Origin: Desulfotomaculaceae bacterium
Lineage (GTDB): Bacteria > Bacillota > Desulfotomaculia > Desulfotomaculales > Pelotomaculaceae
DNA length: 14,288 nt
Direction: 5' to 3'
NCBI GenBank assembly: GCA_028704035.1
Contig: JAQVLS010000018.1
Span: 1 to 14,288 of the forward strand
This document shows positions 1 to 6,465 of the stretch, piece after piece. Position numbers and translations under genes: made by a program. Numbering within the stretch: the stretch's first letter is position 1; each line of letters begins with the position of its first letter. The notes beneath the pieces were generated by a model. The model did no database searches, was not told the DNA's origin, and worked only from the letters and a program-made list of their open reading frames with translations.

Positions 1-30
1 CGCTTTCGGCTAAAGCCGTACCTACAACCC
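1..30 (-). repeat. Partial REP-like palindromic element at window edge
   Basis: On the minus strand the edge reads GTAG followed by a short imperfect palindrome, with arms CGGCT (14-18) and AGCCG (7-11) around a 2-base loop. A GTAG-type head before a small hairpin is the layout of REP elements mobilised by RAYT (REP-associated tyrosine transposase) proteins. It sits just after the yabA stop codon, in intergenic DNA, as such elements usually do. Only one copy is visible and the window cuts it off, so repetition in the genome is not shown. A plain stem-loop at the end of the yabA operon is the alternative. Confidence 0.4.
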
Positions 31-369
31 TCACGCTTGGTTGCTCACTTCTTCCGCAGTCTCCTGTTCTTTTCTCAAAAAGGCCATGCGGAAAAGACAA
101 TCTCCTGTTCTTTTCCGCCCAAAATAAATGTTGCAGATATGGAACCCATGGTCGTACAGCCCCAGTAGGTTAAAAAACCCTCTTTTCAAGCTACCTGCGC
201 CGCCGGTTCCTTCACCCAACCCCTCGCGGTAAATGGCGGCAAGCTCTTTCCGCAGACGTACGTTCTCCTCCTCCATTTCCCGCGCTTTGTTTTTTAGTTC
301 CTGCACCTCTGCCAGCAGGGAGTGCAGCTTTATTTCCATTTCCTTTGTGATTTTATATAAATACTGCAT
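31..369 (-). CDS. yabA: YabA-type replication initiation control protein (112 aa)
   Basis: YabA negatively controls replication initiation in Firmicutes by binding DnaA and the DnaN sliding clamp. The first 50 residues form a charged, leucine-rich coiled coil, as in the family's tetramerisation domain. The C-terminus carries the family zinc-domain signature (H77-x-C79 ... G-D-C91-L-F), but position 94, normally the fourth ligand Cys, is Arg (codon CGC at 90-88). I chose the ATG at 369 because it overlaps the ricT stop as TGATG and follows GAGGAAA at suitable spacing; an upstream ATG at 402 lies inside ricT and lacks this support. The length fits the family (about 110-120 aa). It is the last gene of the decarboxylase-tmk-holB-ricT-yabA operon and is probably translationally coupled to ricT. 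The family call is secure; zinc binding in this copy is uncertain. Confidence 0.88.
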   Translation of the reverse strand: MQYLYKITKEMEIKLHSLLAEVQELKNKAREMEEENVRLRKELAAIYREGLGEGTGGAGSLKRGFFNLLGLYDHGFHICNIYFGRKRTGDCLFRMAFLRKEQETAEEVSNQA

Positions 370-1241
370 CAAATAATTTCCTCGCCTGCCTGAGTGGGGC
401 AATCTTTTTTACGACAACCGCAGCTTTTATCCTTGTTTTCCTTTAATACTATATCCGCGCACTGGTATTCCTTGGTAATCTTACTTGCTTTTAATTCAAC
501 ATTTACAGTGCCCTTAAATATATTAATACCTACCACCTTGCCATCACCGTCAGCAGTGCCAACTATGCTGCCGTTATTGGGAAAGCCTTCTTTGGCCTGT
601 TCATAAGACTCGCTTTCATATTTCAGACAGCACATCAGCCTGCCGCAAATTCCTGATATTTTGGTAGGATTCAGTGACAGGTTCTGCTCCTTGGCCATTC
701 TGATGGAAACTGATGCAAAGTCCGAAAGCCACATTGAACAGCACAGTTCCCTGCCGCAGCAACCCAGTCCGCCGATCATTTTGGCTTCGTCGCGTACGCC
801 GATTTGCCGTAGCTCGATGCGGGTCCTAAAAACAGAGGCCAGGTCTTTGACTAGTTCCCGGAAGTCGATCCGCCCGTCTGCCGTAAAATAAAATATTGTT
901 TTATTGCCGTCAAAAGTTTGTTCCACACCCACAAGCTTCATCGGCAGGTTATGGGCCACTATTTTCTCTAACCCTATCTGAAAAGTACTTTTTTCTTTTT
1001 CTTTATTTGCTGCCAGTTGCTTAAAATCCTGGTCGGTAGCTTTTCTGATCACCTTTTTCAGCGGCGCGACGATCTCGCTCTCTTCCACCTCAAGAGGCCC
1101 GCTTGCCACAAGTCCGAATTCTACTCCCCTGGCAGTTTCTACAATAGCGCCATCTTCCCTTGTAAGTAAAATGTCTCCCGGATCAAAGAAATAAACTTTG
1201 CCCGCTTTTTTAAATCGAATTCCCACGACCTTTATCCCCAA
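369..1241 (-). CDS. ricT: PSP1-domain protein RicT (YaaT), 290 aa
   Basis: RicT (YaaT) is part of the RicA-RicF-RicT complex, an Fe-S-binding assembly that in Bacillus supports RNase Y-dependent mRNA maturation and is needed for sporulation and competence. The PSP1 core is clear: the paired-cysteine motifs GGLGCCGRELCC (C161, C162, C167, C168) and ISGICGRLMCC (C199, C204, C205) are the conserved cysteines linked to cluster binding. The tail adds another cysteine group, CGCRKKDC (C274, C276, C281), which may be lineage-specific. The start codon is TTG at 1241-1239, preceded by a strong GAGGAGG Shine-Dalgarno at 1257-1251 with a 9-base gap; no in-frame ATG is better placed. It lies 23 bp after holB and its stop overlaps the yabA start, so it is mid-operon. 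The order holB-ricT-yabA matches B. subtilis. Confidence 0.93.
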   Translation of the reverse strand: MGIKVVGIRFKKAGKVYFFDPGDILLTREDGAIVETARGVEFGLVASGPLEVEESEIVAPLKKVIRKATDQDFKQLAANKEKEKSTFQIGLEKIVAHNLPMKLVGVEQTFDGNKTIFYFTADGRIDFRELVKDLASVFRTRIELRQIGVRDEAKMIGGLGCCGRELCCSMWLSDFASVSIRMAKEQNLSLNPTKISGICGRLMCCLKYESESYEQAKEGFPNNGSIVGTADGDGKVVGINIFKGTVNVELKASKITKEYQCADIVLKENKDKSCGCRKKDCPTQAGEEII

Positions 1242-1250
1242 TTATATATG

Positions 1251-1257
1251 CCTCCTC
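1251..1257 (-). promoter_or_regulatory. Ribosome binding site setting the ricT TTG start
   Basis: The minus strand reads GAGGAGG, then nine bases, then TTG. This near-perfect Shine-Dalgarno fixes the otherwise doubtful TTG at 1241 as the ricT start. Confidence 0.75.
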
Positions 1258-1264
1258 AGTATCC

Positions 1265-2242
1265 CTATATTAGCCGCAGAAACAGTGTCTCCAGGGCCAG
1301 TCTGGTATTGGCGTTAACCTCTATTTTTCTTTTTGTTGCCTCGATATCCTCTATTATTGCCAAAATGCGGCCGGTATCATATCGTGCCGCTTCCATTTTT
1401 ATAATATCTACCCGGTCGGTGTTAAATAAACTGCCCGCCTTCCCCGTTTCCCGCCATACCATTAGATCACGGTACCAGCAGGCCAGTGTATCGAGCGTAA
1501 AAACCGCCTTATGCTTGCTTTCAGAGGCTTTTCCCGCCAGTTCCACAGCATCAAGCGGGCTACCGTGCCAAAGTATCCCGGCCAGGGCATTTGCTCCGTC
1601 CCTGTCGGCCATAAGCGAGCCGGAGGCATAAGACAGAGCCCTGCCCATACTGCCGCCTGACAGCGCAGCATATAAACGCGCTTCTTCTTCCGGCAAACCT
1701 TTCAGGTTAACAAGCCCCCGGATTAAATCCGGCACTGACATCGCTTTAAAATAAATTGTCTGGCAACGGGATAGTATTGTCGGTAGCAGGATCTGGGGCC
1801 GCGCTGAAAGCAAAATAAAAACCGTGTCCCCGGGAGGTTCCTCCAGTGTTTTGAGTATACAGTTGGCGGCCTCTGCAGTCATTGCCTCCGCCTGACGGAT
1901 GAGAAAAATCTTGCGCCCACCCTGGTAAGAACGGTAAGGAACCCGGCGCTGTATTTCTCTTACCTGTTCAATCTTAATAGATGAGCCGGCCGGCTCTACT
2001 AGGCAAAAATCGGGGTGATTACCGCTGCTGAGCTGGCGACACTCGCGGCAAATTCCGCAGGCGTCCTCGCCTGCGGGATGGGAACAAAGCAGGGCCCTGG
2101 CAAAGGACATGGCGGTTGTTTCCTTGCCCACCCCCGCGGGTCCGGCAAAAAGATAAGCGTGCGCCACCCGCCCGCTGGAAATTGCTTTATTTAATATTTT
2201 GACCGACTGCTTATGCCCCACTATCTCCTGTAGTAATTTCAT
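1265..2242 (-). CDS. holB: DNA polymerase III delta prime subunit (325 aa)
   Basis: HolB is the delta prime subunit of the clamp loader, which with DnaX and HolA opens the DnaN clamp onto primed DNA. Residues 1-165 form an AAA+ module: GHKQSV near the N-terminus, a P-loop-like G34-PAGVGK-E41, a zinc module with C53, C62, C65 and C68, LKTLEEPP, and the sensor-1/arginine-finger motif L157-S-R-C160. The usual Walker B acidic pair is missing: LIRQAEAM stands where DnaX has DEVHML, as expected for a delta prime subunit that does not turn over ATP. The ATG at 2242 follows AGAGGAT at good spacing and lies inside tmk, so the two genes overlap by 32 bp in different frames. Length fits the family. In B. 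subtilis darA and yaaR lie between tmk and holB; here they are gone and the two genes are fused head to tail. Confidence 0.95.
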   Translation of the reverse strand: MKLLQEIVGHKQSVKILNKAISSGRVAHAYLFAGPAGVGKETTAMSFARALLCSHPAGEDACGICRECRQLSSGNHPDFCLVEPAGSSIKIEQVREIQRRVPYRSYQGGRKIFLIRQAEAMTAEAANCILKTLEEPPGDTVFILLSARPQILLPTILSRCQTIYFKAMSVPDLIRGLVNLKGLPEEEARLYAALSGGSMGRALSYASGSLMADRDGANALAGILWHGSPLDAVELAGKASESKHKAVFTLDTLACWYRDLMVWRETGKAGSLFNTDRVDIIKMEAARYDTGRILAIIEDIEATKRKIEVNANTRLALETLFLRLI

Positions 2243-2861
2243 TTAGAACATCCTCTGCCGCCGTCATGATATCTTTATGCACCTGTTCTGCCGGCCTGTT
2301 GGCGTCAATCACACTATAACGACCGGGGTCACGCCCGGCCAAGACCAGGTATCCCGCTCCGACTTTGACGTGAAATGCCTTTGTTTCGCGTTCTATCCGG
2401 TCAATAGACCGGCCGGACTTGTTGATCCTATCCATGCCGTCTTCAGCACAAAATTCAAGGATAATGGTCAAATCCGGAACCAGCCCGTCAGTAGCCGGCT
2501 CGTTAATCCTTTCCAGTAAACCGATATCTATGCCGCGCCCAAATCCCTGATAGGCCAGGCTGGAATCCAGGAAACGATCACAAAGCACGATTGTGCCCGC
2601 CGCCAGGGCCGGCATTATTACCTGGGCCACATGCTGCGCCCTGGCCGCAGCATAAAGAAGGGCTTCGGCTCGGGGAACCAGATCGCTGTATGCGGGGCTT
2701 AACAAAATATCTCTGATTGTTTCTCCCACCCGGGTACCGCCGGGTTCCCTTGTATGCAGAACCGGCACTCCGCGATCTTTAAGTTTATTACCAAGCAGTT
2801 GCAGCTGAGTGGTCTTGCCGGAGCCATCTATTCCTTCAAAAACTATAAATTTGCCCCTCAT
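2211..2861 (-). CDS. tmk: Thymidylate kinase (216 aa)
   Basis: Tmk is a cytosolic kinase that phosphorylates dTMP to dTDP with ATP, an essential step in dTTP synthesis. The P-loop GIDGSGKTT is at residues 10-18, the dTMP-binding REPGGT at 38-43, and the D-R-F motif at 95-97. The LID region ends in the family signature DRIE followed by FH, and the C-terminal part has the conserved VIDA. The start is ATG at 2861; a TTG directly upstream at 2864 is also in frame, but GGAAGGA at about 2876-2870 is better spaced for the ATG. The gene starts 29 bp after the decarboxylase stop and its last 32 bp overlap holB. This is an ordinary core gene with all key residues present. Confidence 0.96.
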   Translation of the reverse strand: MRGKFIVFEGIDGSGKTTQLQLLGNKLKDRGVPVLHTREPGGTRVGETIRDILLSPAYSDLVPRAEALLYAAARAQHVAQVIMPALAAGTIVLCDRFLDSSLAYQGFGRGIDIGLLERINEPATDGLVPDLTIILEFCAEDGMDRINKSGRSIDRIERETKAFHVKVGAGYLVLAGRDPGRYSVIDANRPAEQVHKDIMTAAEDVLNEITTGDSGA

Positions 2862-2890
2862 CAATAAAATCCTTCCTCGGCTTTATATTG

Positions 2891-4333
2891 CTATTCTATC
2901 ACAATTTTAATTGTTTTTAATGTAGGATCGGACGGCCCCTGGCAGGACAATCCCCACTTGCTTACATCAAGCAAGTATTCATATATTTCATCGGTTATTT
3001 CTTCGCCCGGATTCAGCACGGGTATGCCGGGCGGGTAAACCGCTATAACTTCTGCGCTAATTTCCCCCCTGGCTCCCGCCAGGGGCACTTTTCTTGACCG
3101 GGCAAACCACGCATCACGCGGCTTCATAACCTTTTTATATATTGATGGCGCCGCAGGCTGCGGCGGCAACGCCGGCAGTTTATTCCTGGCGGCAACGTCC
3201 TGCAGCGCTTCCACCAGCCTGTTACAGTCTTCTGCGGTAGTGCCCATGGATATAAAAGCCACTATATTATAGAAATCTGCCATTTCAACAAAAACCTTGT
3301 AACGGGCAGCCAGCAGCTCGCTGACCTGGTAGCCGGTCAGCCCCAGGCCCCGCACTGAAATTACCAGTTTTGTAGAATCCAGTACGCAGTTCTCCCCGGA
3401 CAGGCAGTCAGCGGTTAAAATACGCAAATTTCTGCTGCCAGCCAGCCTGTCCCGCACACTGCGCGCCAGGCAGAGCGCTTTCTCCATAAGGTCGCCGCCC
3501 TGCCGGGATAGCCGGCGCCTGGCCAAATCCAGCGAGGCCATCAGGAGATAAGAAGGGCTGGTGGTCTGCAGCAGGCGCAGGGCTGCGGCGACGGCGTCAG
3601 TATCTACGAGATCGCCTCGCAGGTGCAGCATGGCACTCTGCCCCAGCGAACCGCCCAGTTTATGTGTGCTCTGGACTGCCGCGTCAGCCCCGGCATCCAT
3701 GGCGTCGCGGGGCAGATCACGGTGAAAACGCAGGTGCGCGCCATGCGCTTCGTCTACCAGCACTGGAATGCCCGCTTCATGCGCAACCCGGGCCATACCG
3801 CCAAGATCCCCCGCGACTCCGTAATAGTTTGGCCGCACCGCCAGTACCGCTGCGGCATCCGGGCTGACCGCCAGCGCCTGCCGGATAACTGCGGGCCTTA
3901 TACCACAGTCGATTGCAAAATCAGGAATAATATCTGGTAAAACATAAACCGGGTCCGCGCCGGAAAGAACCAGCCCCCCCAACACTGAGCGGTGAGCGTT
4001 TCTGGCTATAATCACTTTATTCTGCCGCACCAGCGCGGTAATCAAGGCATGGATCCCCACTGTTGTACCGTTAACAAGAAAAAAGCTCCTGTCAGAACCG
4101 TAAATTTTTGCCGCCAAATCCTGGGCTGCGGCTATGGGTCCGGTGGGGTTGTGCAGGTCATCAAGCCCCGGCAATTCGGTAAGGTCCAAAGCGCATAAGG
4201 CTTGTCCCGCATGCGTGGCTAATTCCGGCGGCAGTCCCTGACCGTGGCCGGGGATATGAAAACCAGCCGGATTTTGCCGGGCGTGTTTTTTTAAAGCGGC
4301 AAAAAGCGGGGCGCGGTGCAGGTCGTTAAGCAA
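2891..4333 (-). CDS. Orn/Lys/Arg decarboxylase family PLP enzyme (480 aa)
   Basis: This is a fold-type I PLP amino-acid decarboxylase of the Orn/Lys/Arg group (YaaO/SpeA-like), making a polyamine or its precursor such as cadaverine, putrescine or agmatine; the substrate cannot be read from sequence. Residue order is typical: APLFAAL and FHIPGHG near the N-terminus, the cofactor-phosphate loop NGTT (about 88-91), the aspartate motif VDEAHGAH (about 192-200), and the PLP lysine in STHK (K225). The C-terminal domain ends with YPPGIPVLNPGE, a family signature. I start it at TTG 4333: GGAGG lies nine bases upstream at 4347-4343, and homology begins right after it. An open ATG at 4438 would add 35 residues that look like translated AT-rich leader. 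B. subtilis has yaaO in the same place before tmk. It heads the minus-strand operon. Confidence 0.9.
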   Translation of the reverse strand: MLNDLHRAPLFAALKKHARQNPAGFHIPGHGQGLPPELATHAGQALCALDLTELPGLDDLHNPTGPIAAAQDLAAKIYGSDRSFFLVNGTTVGIHALITALVRQNKVIIARNAHRSVLGGLVLSGADPVYVLPDIIPDFAIDCGIRPAVIRQALAVSPDAAAVLAVRPNYYGVAGDLGGMARVAHEAGIPVLVDEAHGAHLRFHRDLPRDAMDAGADAAVQSTHKLGGSLGQSAMLHLRGDLVDTDAVAAALRLLQTTSPSYLLMASLDLARRRLSRQGGDLMEKALCLARSVRDRLAGSRNLRILTADCLSGENCVLDSTKLVISVRGLGLTGYQVSELLAARYKVFVEMADFYNIVAFISMGTTAEDCNRLVEALQDVAARNKLPALPPQPAAPSIYKKVMKPRDAWFARSRKVPLAGARGEISAEVIAVYPPGIPVLNPGEEITDEIYEYLLDVSKWGLSCQGPSDPTLKTIKIVIE

Positions 4334-4342
4334 AAAAAACAA

Positions 4343-4347
4343 CCTCC
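4343..4347 (-). promoter_or_regulatory. Ribosome binding site supporting a TTG start
   Basis: GGAGG on the minus strand, nine bases before TTG 4333, followed by eight T residues. It decides the start of the decarboxylase, which would otherwise be called 35 codons too long. Confidence 0.6.
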
Positions 4348-4383
4348 AAAAAAATTTATAAACAATAAAAGTAATGCTAATCC

Positions 4384-4416
4384 ATGATTTTATCATAACA
4401 TGATCTACATTACCAA
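4384..4416 (-). promoter_or_regulatory. Candidate decarboxylase promoter with overlapping triple half-site operator
   Basis: On the minus strand TTGGTA (4416-4411) and TAAAAT (4392-4387) are separated by 18 bp and resemble a housekeeping promoter about 45 bp before the Shine-Dalgarno. Overlapping the -10 are three 5-bp half-sites in alternating orientation on the plus strand: ATGAT (4384-4388), ATCAT (4392-4396) and ATGAT (4400-4404), each separated by 3 bp. They make two overlapping perfect inverted repeats. A repressor bound there would cover the -10. An alternative TATAAT lies at 4453-4448 with a poor -35. Confidence 0.4.
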
Positions 4417-4506
4417 TTTGATCCTTTAATATTCCCAACAGTTTAACATTATAGATGCCGGATTAGCGGCTAAAATAACTAAACTATCTTTTATAGGAGG
4501 ACTACT

Positions 4507-4764
4507 ATGACAAAAAATAAAGTGTGGCAGGTAGACGAAAAAGCGCTGTCAAAAAAATACCAGATTAATGTCGGCAGGTTGATCAAGGCGTGGAAACGCG
4601 GTATTCCGGACCAGGAAATCACTGCTAAAACTGGGGTAGCGCCTGTAACACTCCACCTGATCAAGCAGGATATCGAGCTAACGCACCGACACATACGGCT
4701 GGCCCAAAAAAAATTACAGCTGGCAAAGGAACAGTCAGCCAGCCTGAGTCCAGATTTTTTTTAA
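4507..4764 (+). CDS. Small hypothetical protein with possible helix-turn-helix (85 aa)
   Basis: I do not recognise a named family. The gene is real by its signals: AGGAGG at 4495-4500 sits at ideal distance from ATG 4507, and it fills the space divergent from the decarboxylase. The middle, IPDQEITAKTGVAPVTLHLI (about residues 33-52), reads as a helix-turn-helix like that of resolvase-type or small DNA-binding regulators. The C-terminal third is basic, Gln/Lys-rich and probably helical. The protein has no signal peptide or membrane segment. It is the only plus-strand gene in the first 11 kb. Its last 30 bp overlap the 3' end of gin tail to tail, and an 8-T tract (4755-4762) preceded by a GCTGGC/GCCAGC hairpin (4719-4743) may end transcription. 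A role as regulator of the adjacent decarboxylase operator is possible but unproven. Confidence 0.7.
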   Translation: MTKNKVWQVDEKALSKKYQINVGRLIKAWKRGIPDQEITAKTGVAPVTLHLIKQDIELTHRHIRLAQKKLQLAKEQSASLSPDFF

Positions 4765-4923
4765 TTTTTTCATATATATTCTGTAAACGGGATCGTCTAT
4801 GGCAATCGCTACTATTTTCTTTTCACAGTCCCGACAAATATGGCATCCTCTTACGTAAAGATTCTGCCCGCCGTCCAGGCAGGAGCGCCGGCAAAAGATG
4901 CAGCCTGGCGATTCACCAGCCAT
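4735..4923 (-). CDS. gin: Anti-sigma factor Gin (CsfB family), 62 aa
   Basis: Gin (CsfB) is a small zinc protein that binds and inhibits sigma-G (and sigma-E) during endospore development in Bacillus, keeping late forespore transcription off until its time. The sequence has the family layout: C8-x2-C11 (CIFC), a second knuckle C30-x2-C33 in CHICRDCEKKIV, then a D-x-x-Y and a C-terminal KKLKKIW helix. Extra cysteines at 15 and 27 are present. I prefer ATG 4923, preceded by GGTGGTG at suitable distance, giving 62 aa, close to the B. subtilis protein; an ATG at 4941 has no ribosome site. It lies between bofA and the decarboxylase, as csfB does in B. subtilis. I could not identify a clear forespore promoter upstream. 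The 3' end overlaps the convergent gene at 4507-4764. Confidence 0.85.
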   Translation of the reverse strand: MAGESPGCIFCRRSCLDGGQNLYVRGCHICRDCEKKIVAIAIDDPVYRIYMKKLKKIWTQAG

Positions 4924-5199
4924 TTGTTTTTCACCACCCATGTTAATATTACTGTATTATAAAAATATGAATTAATCCGGAATTTGGTGAATAATGCCCT
5001 TTGGTAAAATAAACAAGTTGGTTCATCTATATAAGCTTCCACGATCCGGCCTGTCATTAGTATGCTTGTCACCCTATTTTTTAAGCGTAATTTCTTGAAA
5101 AAGCAAAAAAGCAGATTGGTAAGACAGACAGAGCATCACAACCCTTCCGTCTATACCTCTTCCTGCTTCCTGTTATTATTCTTAGTTGGAAGTATTTTA
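4924..5199. other. Intergenic stretch between gin and bofA with no gene found
   Basis: About 275 bp, AT-rich near gin. Open frames here are off-frame extensions or lack a ribosome site and resemble no family known to me. I saw no strong terminator after bofA and no convincing sigma-F or sigma-E promoter for gin. In B. subtilis an rrn operon occupies this position; no rRNA sequence is present here. Confidence 0.5.
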
Positions 5200-5472
5200 T
5201 CAACCCATAAAAAAACAGTTTAGCAGCACCAGGAGCACCACGCCGGGCAGTTGAAGCAGACCGGCTGTCAGTATTGTTGCAGGATTGATGGCAATATGAA
5301 AACCAAGCTGGCCGAACAGCGCGTTTATTGCCGCCAGCAGCACTACCCCCAGCAATGCCCAGGCGGTCAGGCGAACAAGAAACCGCAGGGGGCGAAACAA
5401 AACAGACCCAACCAGATAAAACCCAAAAAGCCCGGCCAACGCGACAATAACCAATTTCCATTCCAAGGCCAT
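5200..5472 (-). CDS. bofA: BofA-family pro-sigma-K processing inhibitor (90 aa)
   Basis: BofA is a membrane protein of the outer forespore membrane that, with SpoIVFA in Bacillus, holds the SpoIVFB protease inactive so that pro-sigma-K is cut only after engulfment. The protein is almost wholly hydrophobic, with about three membrane segments (near residues 7-26, 34-56 and 64-88). It has the family motif INPATILTAGLLQLPGV in the last third, matching the conserved N-P-x-T...G...PG pattern. The ATG at 5472 has GGGAGGTG just upstream at rather short spacing. It is 46 bp after recR in the same direction. B. subtilis has yaaL between recR and bofA; here yaaL is absent. In clostridia lacking SpoIVFB homologues the role of BofA is not settled, so the function is by family only. 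Confidence 0.88.
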   Translation of the reverse strand: MALEWKLVIVALAGLFGFYLVGSVLFRPLRFLVRLTAWALLGVVLLAAINALFGQLGFHIAINPATILTAGLLQLPGVVLLVLLNCFFMG

Positions 5473-5518
5473 TGCACCTCCCTTGGGACCATTATATGGC
5501 CTCGAATGAAAAATATTC

Positions 5519-6121
5519 CTATTTCATTTCCCGCCTGCCTTCCAGCGCTTTGCTGAGCGTCATCTCGTCTGTATACTCCAGGTCAGCGCCGACAGGAAGC
5601 CCGTGGGCTAATCTCGTCACTGTAATTCCCAGGGGCTTAATCAGGCCGGACAGGTAAAGGGCTGTCGCATCCCCCTCTACGTTAGGATTGGTAGCCAGGA
5701 TAATCTCTTTTACAGAACCGCTTTCCAGGCGTCTTATAAGTTCTTTAATGCGCAATTGCTCCGGTCCGACGCCGTCCATCGGCGAGATTGCCCCGTGCAG
5801 TACGTGATACAGACCTTTAAAACTCCTGGTTTTCTCCATCGCCACAATGTCCCTGGGGCGTTCTACCACGCATATGACGTCGGTGCGGCGCCGCCCGTCA
5901 CTGCAGACAAAACAGCGGTCGCTGTCAGTAAAATTACCGCACACCTGGCAGTGGCGGACTGTCCTCCGCGCTTCCGCAATAGCCCCGGCTAGGTCCGCAG
6001 CCACCTCCGGCGGCGCCACCAGCAGGTAAAAGGCCAGGCGCTGAGCAGTTTTAGGGCCGATACCGGGGAGTTTGGACAGCTGGTCAATCAGCCGGGCCAC
6101 CGTTTTGGCATAATAGTTCAT
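5519..6121 (-). CDS. recR: Recombination protein RecR (200 aa)
   Basis: RecR works with RecO (and RecF) to load RecA on SSB-coated single-stranded DNA in gap repair. Domain order is complete: an N-terminal helix-hairpin-helix ([20 protein letters not shown], residues 15-34), a C4 zinc finger (C58, C61, C70, C73), and a TOPRIM domain starting at [10 protein letters not shown] with its conserved Glu and ending near the [10 protein letters not shown] segment (145-154). Length equals the family norm. The ATG at 6121 lies 2 bp after the ebfC stop and has no clear Shine-Dalgarno of its own, so translation is probably coupled to ebfC. The ebfC-recR pairing downstream of dnaX is one of the most conserved small operons in bacteria. 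Confidence 0.97.
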   Translation of the reverse strand: MNYYAKTVARLIDQLSKLPGIGPKTAQRLAFYLLVAPPEVAADLAGAIAEARRTVRHCQVCGNFTDSDRCFVCSDGRRRTDVICVVERPRDIVAMEKTRSFKGLYHVLHGAISPMDGVGPEQLRIKELIRRLESGSVKEIILATNPNVEGDATALYLSGLIKPLGITVTRLAHGLPVGADLEYTDEMTLSKALEGRREMK

Positions 6122-6123
6122 CT

Positions 6124-6441
6124 TTAAAACATACCGGGTATTTTCAGACCACCAGTAAGCTTGCCCATTTCCTGAGATACCATTTCCTGCGCTTGCCGCA
6201 AGGCCTCGTTAACCGCAGCTGTAATCAGATCCTGCAGCATTTCCACGTCTTCCGGATCTACCGCTTCCGGTTTGATTTCTATTGAAACAACTTCATTTTT
6301 TCCGTTAGCGATTACCTTCACCACCCCGCCTCCGGCGGTGCTTTCCACTCTGCGCTCACCCAACTCTTCCTGCAGCTTCACCATTTCTTGCTGCATTTTC
6401 TGGACTTGTTTCATCATTTTGTTCATGTTGCCGCCCATCAT
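6124..6441 (-). CDS. ebfC: YbaB/EbfC nucleoid-associated protein (105 aa)
   Basis: EbfC/YbaB (YaaK in B. subtilis) is a small homodimeric DNA-binding protein that bridges DNA and is nearly always encoded between dnaX and recR. The sequence shows the family pattern: a Met/Gln-rich N-terminal helix ([16 protein letters not shown]), the strand segment [20 protein letters not shown], then IKPE and a C-terminal helix rich in Glu and Met, ending in a GG-hinged tail. Two ATGs occur in tandem (6441 and 6438); the run of G before them (AAAGGGGG) is placed for the first. It starts 24 bp after dnaX, with the Shine-Dalgarno in that gap, and is followed after 2 bp by recR. Confidence 0.95.
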   Translation of the reverse strand: MMGGNMNKMMKQVQKMQQEMVKLQEELGERRVESTAGGGVVKVIANGKNEVVSIEIKPEAVDPEDVEMLQDLITAAVNEALRQAQEMVSQEMGKLTGGLKIPGMF

Positions 6442-6465
6442 TTTAGAGTTCCCCCTTTAAAATAG

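Noticed and set aside
61..115. Direct repeat of about 13 bp (ctcctgttctttt) within yabA
   Set aside because: The two copies are read in different frames of an otherwise normal gene and overlap motif codons; probably chance.
4334..4438. N-terminal extension of the decarboxylase from ATG 4438
   Set aside because: The added 35 residues are AT-rich leader and contain the promoter and operator; GGAGG before TTG 4333 and the start of homology support the shorter form.
5081..5461. A 126-codon minus-strand frame overlapping bofA
   Set aside because: It is out of frame with bofA, which has the family motif and ribosome site, and its own sequence shows no family feature.
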